DNA of 64,000 nt from Cryptomeria japonica (Eukaryota; Streptophyta; Pinopsida; Cupressales; Cupressaceae), in the NCBI RefSeq assembly GCF_030272615.1, contig NC_081414.1, forward strand, positions 663,784,938 through 663,848,937. Direction: 5' to 3'. Positions 21,307 through 32,499 of the stretch are shown here, one piece after another; within the stretch, counting starts at the first letter, position 1, and every line of letters begins with the position of its first letter. Made by a program: the position numbers and the translations under genes. Below the pieces are notes generated by a model. It was not told the origin of the DNA. It saw only the letters and a program-made list of their open reading frames with translations, and ran no database searches.

Positions 21307-22540
21307 TTTCTGTAAAATTTGTGCAATTTTTTCCAATCTGTGAAGTCGTTTTGTTGTGACCAAATCTGACTATTTGACTATTTTTCGTGACAAGAGGACA
21401 CAGTGTTGATGAAGACCCAATGTTTGCAAGTGTCTAGACTCAAAATGAGTCCAAGAAAAGTGTGTTGTTTGATGTAAAAATGTTTTGCATACACTTGAAG
21501 ACACAAAAGACACAATGTTTTGCTGTTTGGTCTTGAATGTTTTGAATGTTTAACATAAGTCAAGCACAATTCTTATGGTTGGCCAAGACAATAGTTGTTG
21601 ATCCCACATGGGGTTTTACCCCCGAGGCTACGCTATTTAGAGCAGATACTTAGATGCTTGACCTCACTGGCTCCACCCTCGGCACTCATTTCTCGGGTCA
21701 GCCAAGCATCAGTCCCCATGAAAACTCCCTGTGGTGAACTTTGTATCTCTACTAAGAACCGTATGTGTGTGGGCTGCTACCAGAGGTCCAACCTCCTGCC
21801 CCAACAACTAGAAGGATTTGGGCTTCTAAAACAAAAAGGTGCTAGTAAGGGCATCTGCTCGTGTGGCCATACATGCGGCACTTTCAGCTCTATAAATACA
21901 AAAGGCTCCCAGCCGGTAGGGGTTACGCCCTACAACTCATCAAATAAATTTGATCAAATGGGTTTATGGGGAGACATAGTGTCGGTATGAACTAATCAGC
22001 ACACGTTATTCATAGTTTTCACCATGAATACATTTATTTATAGTGGTTCAGAAGAAGATGGCTTTTCTTTTGCTACCACTTGGGTCATTCTCTTCTCACT
22101 AGTAGTCCTAATGACCACACGGGAAGATAGGCCCTCTAAAGATTAAACAAAAAAAAAAGCCTATTGCTCAAGACACAAAAGACAATGATTCAATTTTAGT
22201 GCACCAATTGAAGTGTTTGCTAGTCTATGAAAACAAGGCACACAATAAAAATCCAAAAACCCTTGCCAAGGACTTGCAACAAAGAGTTGTTAGTAGTTTG
22301 GATTGTTTGAAATAATCACCCCCTCCTACAAGCACACAAGTTAGGTAAATTTTAAACCCAAAAGACTTTGTGAAAATAGGGGCCTTCGACCAAACGATTT
22401 TGCTTTCAAGACAAGCTGCACCAATTTTGTTAGCTAGATCTAAAAATGTTAGCTCAAAATAAATCAGATCTGAAACCCTAAATGCAAAATCTGAAAAACT
22501 GAATCAATGAAAACCCAAAATTTTGAAACTGGTGAACACA

Positions 22541-22752
22541 GACGCGGTTACCTTTAACACAGATGCGACTGGGTGACACAGATGCGGTTCTATGAGACAC
22601 AGACACGGCTACAGAACACAGATGCGTCTTCTGGACACAGACGCGGCCAAAACCAGTGCAAACGCGACTTTACAACACAGACGTGTTTTCCTGAAACCTG
22701 CAAAATAAAATATTGCCAAAACACAGATGTGGATCCAGATGTCGCAGATGCT
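22541..22752 (-). repeat. Phased motif array, gag leader copy 2
   Basis: Cores start at 22541, 22562, 22581, 22602, 22621, 22640, 22661, 22680, 22726 and 22747: steps of 21, 19, 21, 19, 19, 21, 19, 46 and 21. This is the most regular of the three arrays and sits about 150-360 bp from the 5' LTR. In minus sense the motif is GCGTCTGTGT. Confidence 0.85.
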
Positions 22753-22879
22753 CCAGAAAATAAAAAACGTGATCCGAAAGTATGCAGATGCGGAAATAAC
22801 AAAATGCTACCGAAAACGTCAGATCTGCAACTTCACATTACAAAATCTGCAAAAAGGATGTTAAATGCAAAAGGGACAT

Positions 22880-22902
22880 GAGTCCCACCGGGCATGCCAA
22901 AA
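22880..22902 (-). other. Primer-binding site of the gypsy element
   Basis: In minus sense the LTR end is followed by TTTTGGCATGCCCGG then TGGGACTC. A TGG two bases into the leader followed by a GC-rich stretch is the expected form of a tRNA primer site. I cannot name the tRNA without a search. Confidence 0.6.
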
Positions 22903-23649
22903 TGTATATGGTGAAAATGGATAACAATAATAACAATATTGAAAGGCTAAATGAATCCAACCACAAAACCCTAGCCTAACAATCAACAAAGATCCACCAT
23001 AACATATGAAGATTACCTAAGACAATGCAAATCAAATGAAATCACAAAGATTAACCATCACATGTCCAATAGGGTTTGAATCTCCATTCTTCCTATCTCC
23101 ATTGATCTTGCTTGATATATTTGCTCTCAGATTTTATGTGCACAAGAGCTCAACAAAGAACAAAATGTGGTTGCAAGTAGGATCGTAGTGTAGTCAAGTC
23201 CTTAAGATGATTGATTAGAATAATTGATTAGGGTTTGATAATGAGGGAAGCATCTCCTTATATAGAAGACACTATATGAAATGGAGGGATAAGATTGAGA
23301 GGTGTAAAAGGAGGTCGGCTATGATTAGAGGGTAGGTAGTGTATGAATTAAGAGATGAATGATATGTGTCATGGATAGAAAAGGTTAATGAATTAATTAA
23401 ATAAATAAATATTTATTTAATTAATAGAAGAAGTGGGATCAATTAAATAAATAAGATATTTATTTAATTTAGGAAAAGGATATTTTAAATAAATAAATGT
23501 ATTCATTTAAATGAGAAATAAGGCTAGAAGAGGATAAATGAATTAATTAAATAAATAAAGATTTATTTAATTAATAGAAGAATTAAGCTTAGATAATTAA
23601 ATAAATAAAATATTTATTTAATTAGACATGACAATTTTAGGTGTCTACA
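22903..23649 (-). repeat. 5' LTR of the gypsy element (right copy, 747 bp)
   Basis: Matches 7557-8337 nearly base for base, lacking the 33-bp stretch next to GGGTAGGTA. It begins TGTAGACACC in minus sense, directly next to the target repeat GATAC. It drives gag-pol transcription on the minus strand; a TATA-like TATATAAGG lies near 23255. Confidence 0.95.
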
Positions 23650-24470
23650 GATACCATATAGTATTTCATGCTTTAAATAGAGATCTATACATTCTATAAG
23701 AAAGCAGTCTTTTTGTAATGGTCGAATGCATACCTTATTGAGGTATTTCTATTTCTATCATTCGATTATCTCCTCTGAAGATTATTTTCCCAACTCGACT
23801 CCATCCCATTTGACTATCAATTCTTTCTCTTTTAGTCTTTCTGCTAGTGTCGATGTTATCTTTGATGGCATCACAAAAAATGATTACTTCCCAGGTTATT
23901 TCTTTTCCAGACATTATTAAATGGTTGTCGATAAGGTTTGAGGAATTGCTTACTATTTTCCTTCCCTTTGTGGATCCCATGGTCTTCTTTCTCCTTTCCT
24001 ATTTTCCAACCGCTTGAGTGCATCCTGAAGCTCTGATTATTGATTCTAGTGTTTTTCCAAATGGGTATCCTATTGACCCTCATTGTTGGGTCACTCCATC
24101 TTTGTCCTGTTTGTGGGTTTTTTTTGTGCCACCTAACATCTGGTTTCCATGATCTCTTAATTTCCTCTTCTTTACCTTTTTCCATGTTTATACCTTTGTT
24201 TAAATCGCTTTATCCCTTTGTTGAGAACAAGAGTCGATTGCTTTCCCTCCCCCCGACCTATATGGTAGGGAAAGGGGTATTTGGAGGTTTTTTGGAGATC
24301 GCTCGGGCCTTTGAGCTTTCCAAGGAAGTTTAATCCTCACCTTTGGTCCAATATCCATGGGGCCCTTTTCTCACCATGGCCATGATTTCTCTGTGGACCA
24401 TCCACTCATCTGAAAACCCTATGTTCGCCTTGACCATGGCCATGACTTCCCTGCAAATAGCTCCAAGTGA
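23650..24470 (-). pseudogene. LINE 5' UTR and ORF1 N-terminal part
   Basis: In minus sense a leader (24186 to about 24470) contains two related units around CATGGCCATGA (near 24377 and 24438). ORF1 starts at ATG 24185 (MEKGKEEEIKRSWKPDVRWH). After a frame change near 23980 it continues NNRMIEIEIPQ-like sequence, then two stops, to the gypsy insertion point at 23654. The frame fits upstream of the DUF4283-like island at 7261-7556. The 5' end of the LINE is placed only by loss of recognisable sequence. Confidence 0.6.
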
Positions 24471-26363
24471 ATTTCAAATTTTAGTTGAATAATAACACTA
24501 TTATAACCACAACACCATCAATAATAAAATTAACTACTACAATAATAATACAATATATAACAATTAAAAATTAAAAAATGATTTTAAAATTTAACAAGTT
24601 AAAATTAGTAAAAATATTCTTCATTCACTAATAAGAAAAAAATGTGTGCTCATCATTGAAGTGTTAGTGTTTTGGTATGGTTCAATACTATGTGGATCTT
24701 TGAAATTAAAAACACATTTAAAGCTATAAAAAAATACTTCCCTCACTATCATGCATTACACCTATGACATTTTGTTTTGTTATTGTGTGTGTGCATGTAG
24801 TCTACCAAATACAACCATTTGGAGATATTTGTTGAATTTGTTATTTTTCTATTCCCTATCACCAAATCAAATATATATTCTATCAATTTGTTCTAATAGG
24901 TAGCTCTCCCTAGTTTTTGGATTCATTTGGATTATTGTTACCAACCTATGCACTGACTACATTAATGTACACTAAATTATGATTTGTTGCATCTAGTATC
25001 CTCATACCCTTACAACCTTAACTTTTTTTTATTGTGGATAAATATCTTAGTGGGCCAAAACAAATTGAGTAAAATATAACTAATGAATTAGAACATGACA
25101 CAATACCTGGGGAGAGGGGTAGTAGTACAAAGTCATGTCATCAATAGATCTCCTTGCATATAATATAGTTCTATACACTTCAAAGACAAGAAAAATACAT
25201 ATTAACCCCTCGCCATTAGATGTCCTCACATATAACACATTTTAAAACAATAATAAGATGTTGTTTAGAAAAATATAAACTATGTATATATATTATATGT
25301 AGGAAAGATTTGAATACAATAGAGAGAATAACAAAATATAAGGGTGGGGGTGATCACTCATTCCAATGATACAAAAACCCTTAAAGACTACCTAAGGAGA
25401 TTTATAGTATAGTTGTGTAATTATATAACTAAGTCTATACAAATTTACCCCACCATGCAAAATGTTTTGGGGTATGACTATGAAGATAATCTAGCCATAA
25501 GTTGGACAGATCCAAAAAACCTACTCCATATTTCTAAGTCTGATTCTCATAGATACCACATCATCTTCCCTTTCCATATTATGGACCTGGGTGTAACTAT
25601 CATTTAGAGCTTGCACATTCAAATGACAATGAAAATGATGAATTCTTGGATGGGTTATGGATGTGAATGAACACTTTTTATTTGATCTTGGTGAAGAAAC
25701 ATAACGCTCATAGTTAATGAGGAAGGAAAGAGCCTTGAATTTGTTTGAAATTACTTTTGACTGTACTAGTCTACTATTATCTCCGTATGCAAGTCAAGCT
25801 CTTCCCAAGATTTCCTCACTATTATCCTCGATTTGTATTTTAAAATCATAATACAATGAAGCAATTTTAGGTTTTCTTTGGAGGCCATCTCTAACAAAAT
25901 AATCGTCCAATGCCTACATGACCCTTATGGAAATTATATCCCCTAACCACCATCTTGAAAGCATGAATATAGAGAAGCTATACCATGGTTTATTCTCTAG
26001 TAGGCCTTGTAGGCATTGACATGGAAAATCTCCATCTACATGTTAGTGACTTTTTATCTATTGGATCTTTGCAAAAGGGAGATAAATAGGGGTATTAGGG
26101 GTGAGATATAGAGAAGCTACCTATGGTCAAAAGAGTTAAAGAATAAAAACTCTCCTCCCTTTAAGCTTCAACACCTCTTAAATACATATCTTAACTTTGA
26201 GGATGTGATAATCCAACCTTCAAGTTACACTAAGCTTGATATGCCCTACACTTGGATGGTCCCTTTGGCACATATTAGAGTTCATACACACCATTTTACA
26301 CAAAGATTAATCACCATAATCCTCAGTAGTTCTAAGAGATTTCCACAATCCATCATATAAACA
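24471..26363. other. Intergenic, no gene recognised
   Basis: AT-rich DNA with only short chance frames on both strands. No domain, repeat array or element end was recognised. Confidence 0.6.
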
Positions 26364-26370
26364 GGAGTGC

Positions 26371-26449
26371 AGTTTCTAGATTTAATTGTGTACAAGATTT
26401 TTGCATCCAAAAACTGCAAATATCTTGTACACAATTAAATCCAAAAACT
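26371..26449. repeat. Near-perfect hairpin: two 35-bp arms, 9-nt loop
   Basis: Left arm 26371-26405 and right arm 26415-26449 are reverse complements with about three mismatches, separated by TCCAAAAAC. The arms share TTTAATTGTGTACAAGAT. The size and near-perfect pairing fit a young microRNA-like precursor or a very small foldback element; no target or expression can be judged here. Confidence 0.8.
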
Positions 26450-26699
26450 TTTACTCTTGTTCATAATCCTCATGTCACTTTTATTTGCTAGATTTGTTCT
26501 GTTGAGTCAAAAAGCTAGAGATTATTTTATTTTTAGATGTTCTATTTATTATAAGATTAGTTGTAGAACTTTTGTCTCTTTAGAGAGTTGAATTACTTTA
26601 CTAAAACCTTCATGACTTATGAAGTCATATATATTGGGCTATTTTTTCTTCAAATGATTAGTCATCATAAATATTTTACCAAAGACACGACTTCCACAA

Positions 26700-27022
26700 T
26701 ATGTATACTTGAATATTTAGTTCCAATTAAAATATTTATAAATTTTATTTATATTTTCATACATTTTCTCTGAAATGCATACAATTATTTATGAAGCTAA
26801 ATTTAACTTTGTTATGGTCAAAAAATAATATCCATCTTAAAGCCTTTATCATTGTTAATATCTATGAAGACAATACAAATGTAAAGATGCTTGAAAAATT
26901 TCTTGGCATTTATTCTTATGCACTCCCTTTCCATTTAAGGTTTGACACAAGTGAAAAATTTACACACAATTCCTTAATATGAGAAGGTACAAAAATTACT
27001 ACAACAAGGCCCAAGACATTTG
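26700..27022 (-). pseudogene. Relic of an LRR gene: last codons and 3' flank only
   Basis: The segment aligns by eye with the 3' flank of the LRR gene at 28770: shared blocks include ...ATGCATAC, TTTATGAA, AACTTTGTTATG / AGCTTTGTTATG, CTTATGCACTCC / TTTATGCGCTCC and GAAGGTACAAAAATTACTA / GAAGGTACGCAGATTACTA. It ends at ACAAGGCCCAAG, the codons for the terminal LGPC. The rest of the coding region is missing, so this is the tail of a lost copy in the same orientation. Confidence 0.75.
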
Positions 27023-28550
27023 ACTTAATTGGCACATTCTAAACATTTAATCCTTAGGTGGTTGAGCCAACTCTTAACCTTTAAACAGACCAAAATAGTT
27101 TGGGATTCATTGTTTACACCATTTGCTAGATTATGTTCCCATGAATATTATACAACCCCATTTCTTGCTTAAAATTATTGTGTACCCCATTGACATATGA
27201 AATATTTTTAGTCTCATGCTTTGGAAACATTTTTTTTGTGCACTCTATTTTTTACAATAAACACTTTTAATCATGACTCGATCTCTAGTCATTGTCAATT
27301 ATGAAGTGAGGGTCCACTATGGCATGATGGCTGACAAAAGAGGAGAGGAGAGGAGAGGTCACTAGTGATAGGTAACTATTTGTTGAAGGATATGAAGCCA
27401 CATTTCATTAAGGAATTCTATTCTCTATAGTATAATATCTATTTTTGGAAAAAACTTTAACATTTACATTAACAAAATTCTCTCATTCATGTGTCATCAC
27501 CATAAATCTCCATAAATTCTTATTGTAATTTTGTACTAAATTCAATCATGATTCCTAGGCCTTATCTTCTTGGATTTCTAGTGGTGGTGGATCAAATGCT
27601 TTCATTCATTAATATCATCTTTTATGGGGGAAGGACCTTATTTTCTGAGGCGAGAAATTAAATTTCTCATATGCCATAGAAATAGTTTGGCTAATAAAAA
27701 TATTTAACAAAAAGAAAAAAAATCATTACCTAATATTCTTAGCAACATATGTTTCTATTCAAGGACCGAGACTAATCAGGAACCTTCATCTCGCACCTGA
27801 AGCAGGGATAAAGGTAAGTGGGTTAAAGCCACTAATATGGAGGAATTAGCTGATATCAATAGGGATTTTATTGAGAAAAATGTCAAGATTGTTCAAATGG
27901 TGGTAGAGAGCTACAAATGAGTTGGATGCTTGCATAAAAAGGCAATCATGAAGCAAATACAAGATTTTGTCTATAATTAATACATTTAAAATTGACTGAA
28001 AAATTATATAGTGTTTCTTATTTGTGTCAACAAATATAAAAAGTGATAATGTTGTCTTGTATGTTCTAAGATCCCTTGCAAAATTGCAAATTATGCACTT
28101 GCTTCCATGTTGCATCTAATGTATATAAGTAATTTTAGAATAAACTTTATTTATACAAGTTGCCTCTTATAATTGAGATTTGATTTTAACAACCCAATTG
28201 CTTGCCTCTTCCTAGTGTACAATTAAGAACATGTGTAAATTTTTGTTTATATAAATTTAATCTCATTATTGAGATTCGACTTCAAGAATCAATGTTACAT
28301 TATATATTTACAACTGCAGCTAAGAATGTATGTAATTTAATACCAAATTTGTTTATAAAAACTCATCTTTAGTAATCAACATGTAAAATCTAATACTTGT
28401 CTATATTATAATCACTCTCCTCTCAAACAATACAACTTATGTTCAATTCAATATTGAGAAGGTATACCAAATTTCTTCATCATTGTCAGATTTCTTTCAT
28501 TCACAATATTTACAAATTTAAATATTTTCATATATTTTCTCTTAAATGCA
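27023..28550. other. Intergenic, no gene recognised
   Basis: AT-rich DNA between the LRR relic and the LRR gene. A short GAGAG run lies near 27340. The 89-codon minus frame at 27846-28115 has no recognisable motif and is treated as chance. Confidence 0.55.
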
Positions 28551-28769
28551 TACTTTATTTATGAAACTAAATTTTAGCTTTGTTATGCTCAGATATTAAT
28601 ATCTATATTAAAACATTTAATATTATTATTATCTCTGAATACCATGCGCGTGTAAGGATATTTGAAAATGTCCTCTGCGTTTATTTTTATGCGCTCCACC
28701 TCCCATCTAAGGCTCGACACGCGGAAATTCGGCACAGCGTTGATTTATTATGCGAAGGTACGCAGATTA

Positions 28770-30367
28770 CTAACAAGGCCCAAGAGGCAATCCACAAAGA
28801 CACTTATTCTGTGAATACGAAGACACGGGGAACTCGTTCAGCGGCTTCCCTTGAGGAATTTCTCCACACAGGTTATTATAGCTCACGTTCAGCTGGCTCA
28901 GATTCCTTAGATTTAACATCTCCCCGGGAATTTTTCCACTAAGCCCATTCTTTGACCGATCCAAAGTCTTCAAATCAGTCAACCTGGCAATAGAAGCAGG
29001 AATGCTTCCATACAGCTTATTGGAATGGAGATCAAGCGTCTGCAACCAGCGGGAGAAATTGACTCCACTGGAGAAGTCATAGCTGAGCTGATTGTTTGAC
29101 AAATTGGCGTGGCGCAAGAACGTCGTGGCCTCGGAAAACTCGACTGCACGGCCTCTGATATTGTTGGCAGAGAGATCGAGCAAAATGAAGAACGGGGTGG
29201 CCGTCCAGTCCTCGAGCCGCATGTCTATCCCACACCCAGCCAAACTGATCTCGACCCCGTAGCTCGAATTTGAGATCCAGGTGGGAATAGAATTACCAAG
29301 CTTGAATTCATTGGAAGACAAGTCCAAGAAGGGAGGAAGTGAAGGCAGAGATGGAGGTGGGTTCGTGAGCCTGTTTCCGGAGACCTTGAAAGTAAACAGA
29401 TAGGTCAAGAGAGAAAAAGAGGCCGGGATAGGGCCTTCCAGAAAGTTTCTGGAAAGATCCAGATAACTCAACATTGAAAGGTTGCCCAGGGATGCCGGGA
29501 TGTAGCCCGTCAGCTGGTTATCCTCCAATTCCAGCCTCGCCAGTTTTCTCGGACGACCGAGCGAGGAAGGAATTGTGTAGGTCAGCTTGTTGTTATTCAA
29601 GTACAGCCAAATAAGAGACGAAAGGTTCCCGTAAGATGAAGGAATGCTACCCACAAGCCCGTTATACGAGACGTCCAGCAGATAGAGCGGTTGGATAGAG
29701 CTGATTGATTCGGGCAGTGAACCGTATAAGAGATTGTTGTTCAGTCTGACTATATACAAGCGGCTCAGATTCCCCATTGCCGAGGGGATTGTGCCGGTTA
29801 TCCGGTGTCCTTCGAGTTCCAGCCCCTCCAGGTTGCTCATCGTTGTAATGGCCGGTGGGATGATCCCCCGTAGCCTGTTCCCGCCCAGGCTGAGTTCCGT
29901 CAGCTTTCTCAGACTGGCTATCCATGACGGCAGTTTGCCGATGAAATCGTTTTCCGATAGATTGAGCTGGTTGAGATTTTGAAGGGGGGCGATTGAATTG
30001 GGAATTTTTCCGGTGATTTTTTGCCACATCGTAAGACGGAGGAAGACAAGCTCCGTGAGATCGCCGATGGATTTGGAGAGCGTACCGGCCATGTACAGGG
30101 TGGCGTTGGATGGATCGGGGGGGACAGATTGATCATTGTTACGTTGCCAGTGTTGACATCACAGCCCACTCCCTTCCAATTGCCGTTGCAGCAGTCGGGT
30201 ACTCTTCCCCACGAGTTCAGGACGCCAGCCGGGTCTTGTGTTATGGCTGCCTTGATTTTCAGCAGGGCTTTTCTTTCTGCTCCGTTGCATTGCGCGTCTG
30301 CTGAGACTCGAAATAAACACAGAGCATACACTGAAAGCAACGCTAAGAGCTGCATTACAGAGCCCAT
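28770..30367 (-). pseudogene. Secreted LRR protein gene, one-base frameshift (LRR copy 1)
   Basis: Homologue of the intact gene at 59640-61259. The start at 30367 gives a signal peptide (MGSVMQLLALLSVYALCLF) and an LRRNT cap (CNGAERKALLKIKAAI ... GVGCDVNTG). At 30117-30123 a run of seven C (minus sense) is one base short, moving the frame; the remaining frame from about 30115 encodes the whole repeat region and ends CLCGLPLGPC with TAG at 28770-28772. With one base restored the length would be exactly 533 codons, seven fewer than the other copy, matching its 21-bp duplication. No membrane segment or kinase. It is either a recent pseudogene or an intact gene with a sequence error. Confidence 0.88.
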
Positions 30368-30423
30368 GGATTTCCAAGCTCAATGTTAAAACTTGTACTG
30401 AATGAAGAAGATAAGCTCGTCTG

Positions 30424-30433
30424 TATTTATAGA
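30424..30433 (-). promoter_or_regulatory. TATA box of LRR copy 1
   Basis: Minus sense CTCTATAAATACAG lies about 57-66 bases upstream of the ATG; the same box is at the same distance in the intact copy. About 350 bp further upstream are also conserved between the copies. A W-box-type TTGACT (minus sense) is at 30668-30673 and has a counterpart at 61591-61596, which would fit WRKY control; that role is inference. Confidence 0.7.
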
Positions 30434-30799
30434 GAAGCCATGGAATTGAAAAATAAACACAGGGTTTTGCATATTATGCTCGCGATTCTTAAATCACGCT
30501 CAATGCAAGGTAAATTTTAGTGTATAATATTGTTTGTCAAGGTATATTAGCTGTCTTGCTATTGGAAAATGTAAATTAAGTAGAGAGCATTCCAAAACCC
30601 CATTTTTTATTGTTTCCTCCGGAATTTAAGATCTGGAATTTTATTTCTTATCATTTAATTTGGGGGAAGTCAACCAAAATTTGCAGACCTTGAGGTTAAG
30701 ATGGATATAATTGGCATCTTACGATCATCTCCATGTGCTTTATGGGGTTCTTTTTCATCGTACTCGTTGTGACCGTATAAATTGAGTAGTACAAATGGG

Positions 30800-31952
30800 T
30801 TTATGAAAATGGTTATCTATGGTTAGATGTTACATAATTATAGTTTTGATATTTTGTTCATGAAAATAGTTTGTAGCCTGGTTTAACAGCAATCTTTATC
30901 AAATAATTATGTACCATCTAGCCAACAAGCATCCCGATGGTTGGAATAACTATGACTTCACCTACTCTTATTTATGACACTAAAATTTGAAAATTTCATA
31001 AATAAAAAAGCTTTAAACTTTTTATTAAAAGATGTCATAACTATTATTTTCTAGATATTAAATAAATTTGAAACTAAATTTTATAGAGAGATAGATATGG
31101 ATACAAATATCTTTAAAAAAATCAATTAAATCTGATTGTGAGATAATGGAGCGAGTGGCAGAGGCCATTAAGGCATGCATGCATGCGCTTAAGCGGATAA
31201 AAGCGGAAATCAACTTTTTAGAGAGAGGATTTTTTATCTCTTGTACTGTTTTGAGTGGATGGATCTTATACACGGCTACAGTGAGGAAAGGAGTCGAATG
31301 TTCCAGTGCTATCGCATTAACCTGAAGGGGAAGTAATTAAGATTTAGAGAGGCTATCCTTTAAGGATGAGAACAGAGAAAACTAGGGTCGCATATCAAGT
31401 ATATGGTTGCTTTTTCGTCATCAAATTACTTGTATACATTACGGAATAGTTTGCCTAAAAATCATATAAACTTTTTAGTTAGATGCTTGGAATTTGTAAA
31501 AATGGCAAACTCAATGAATCTGCATCTTCTAACAGTTCGAATGTCATAATTATGTTTACGAATTTTGCCTGCATGTTTACTAGGCGATTGTAATCCCTAG
31601 CATCTAAGAAATTCCCATTTCCTTAATGCTTTTATGGATGGTGATGGCTTGTACCAAAGCACCCAAATTTTGCGTAGGTAGGGAGGTTGCAGGAAACGAT
31701 GTGGGATCGAGCATCAGTCCACCCAACCGCTTCTTTTCATTTACATTCGAATTTGGTTTGCACATATCATGCAGTCATTACAATCCATGAGATCTTGAGT
31801 CGATAGTTCTAAGATATAGTTTTAGTGCCTTGTTTGTGCTTCCATAGTTTGCATGCATGTCTTCAGACCTACATAATACTCATTTTCCTGTCATCCAATT
31901 TAGTGTGTAAAACTTATGATAATATGGAATGTTATATCTAGTAGTATGATTT
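30800..31952. other. Intergenic, no gene recognised
   Basis: AT-rich DNA upstream of the LRR promoter. A GCATGCATGCATGC run lies near 31175. No coding region was recognised. Confidence 0.55.
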
Positions 31953-32331
31953 TGTTGGCATATTATTTTTTTCATTTTGATATCTGAGATGGAATATTAA
32001 GTTCTCTTATTTGTATGAAAAGAATTGCAGTTAATGATATATTTTTCTAAAAATATAATTTGTATAAAAAAGTTAATTATAATTGTGCATGAATATACAT
32101 GTTTATTTTTCTATTTTTACTTGGCATTCAATTTGTCAAAGATCTCTATTTATTGAGGTAGAATTGTAATGTTTTCTTATCTATGATCTCTATGATTACT
32201 TGATCATTGATCTCATGATCAAGAGGATTTGTATCTCATTAAATGAATATAAAATTTTATTAGCTATTGAGCAACATCTTTTGTGTGTTTATTGCTATAT
32301 AGCAATTTCTCTGTATTTTTTATTTTCTTCA
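31953..32331 (+). repeat. Copia-type LTR (copy A) with adjacent primer-binding site
   Basis: TGTTGGCATATT at 31953 to ...TTCTTCA at 32331, followed by TGGTATTAGAGC (32334-32345), one base from the initiator-tRNA primer site. A diverged copy lies in inverted orientation at 35668-36062. About 150 bp of internal sequence follow before the solo-LTR insertion at 32500. Confidence 0.7.
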
Positions 32332-32499
32332 ATTGGTATTAGAGCTAGTAGTGAGGTACATGAAGCACCCAACCAAACTTTCGTATAAGGTTGCATCTAC
32401 CCTGGAACTTGCATCTTCCTTGGTTAACTTCTCACCAAGGGATATAGGAGTGGCATTTAAACTACATGACATCATTCTAAACCTCTTCAATAAATCAAC

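Larger units (their letters stand above)
20629..22902 (-). other. Gypsy 5' leader (2.3 kb) with two phased motif arrays
   Basis: Between the 5' LTR and gag. It contains two arrays of the ACACAGACGC motif and a moderately GC-rich segment (21600-21990), which has a 131-codon plus-strand frame with no motif I recognise. Long leaders in LTR elements hold dimerisation and packaging signals; whether the arrays do this is not known. I see no gene here. Confidence 0.6.
7557..23649 (-). mobile_element. Complete Ty3/gypsy retrotransposon, Tat-like lineage, with antisense ORF
   Basis: A 16,093-bp element with LTRs starting TG and ending CA and 5-bp flanks GATGC (7552-7556) and GATAC (23650-23654), read as one target-site duplication with a point change. 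Transcription is on the minus strand, so the 5' LTR is the right one. Order from 5': leader, gag, protease, G-patch-like linker, RT, RNase H, a second archaeal-type RNase H, integrase, spacer, antisense plant-mobile-domain ORF, polypurine tract, 3' LTR. The dual RNase H, large size and antisense ORF match the Tat/Ogre group by family knowledge. All reading frames are broken. Confidence 0.93.

Noticed and set aside
21595-21990. 131-codon plus-strand frame in the gypsy leader
   Set aside because: Cys/Leu-rich with no domain; it lies in the leader antisense to transcription, so a gene is not supported.
27846-28115. 89-codon minus-strand frame between the LRR relic and LRR copy 1
   Set aside because: No motif, low-complexity hydrophobic content, and no promoter resemblance to the LRR genes.
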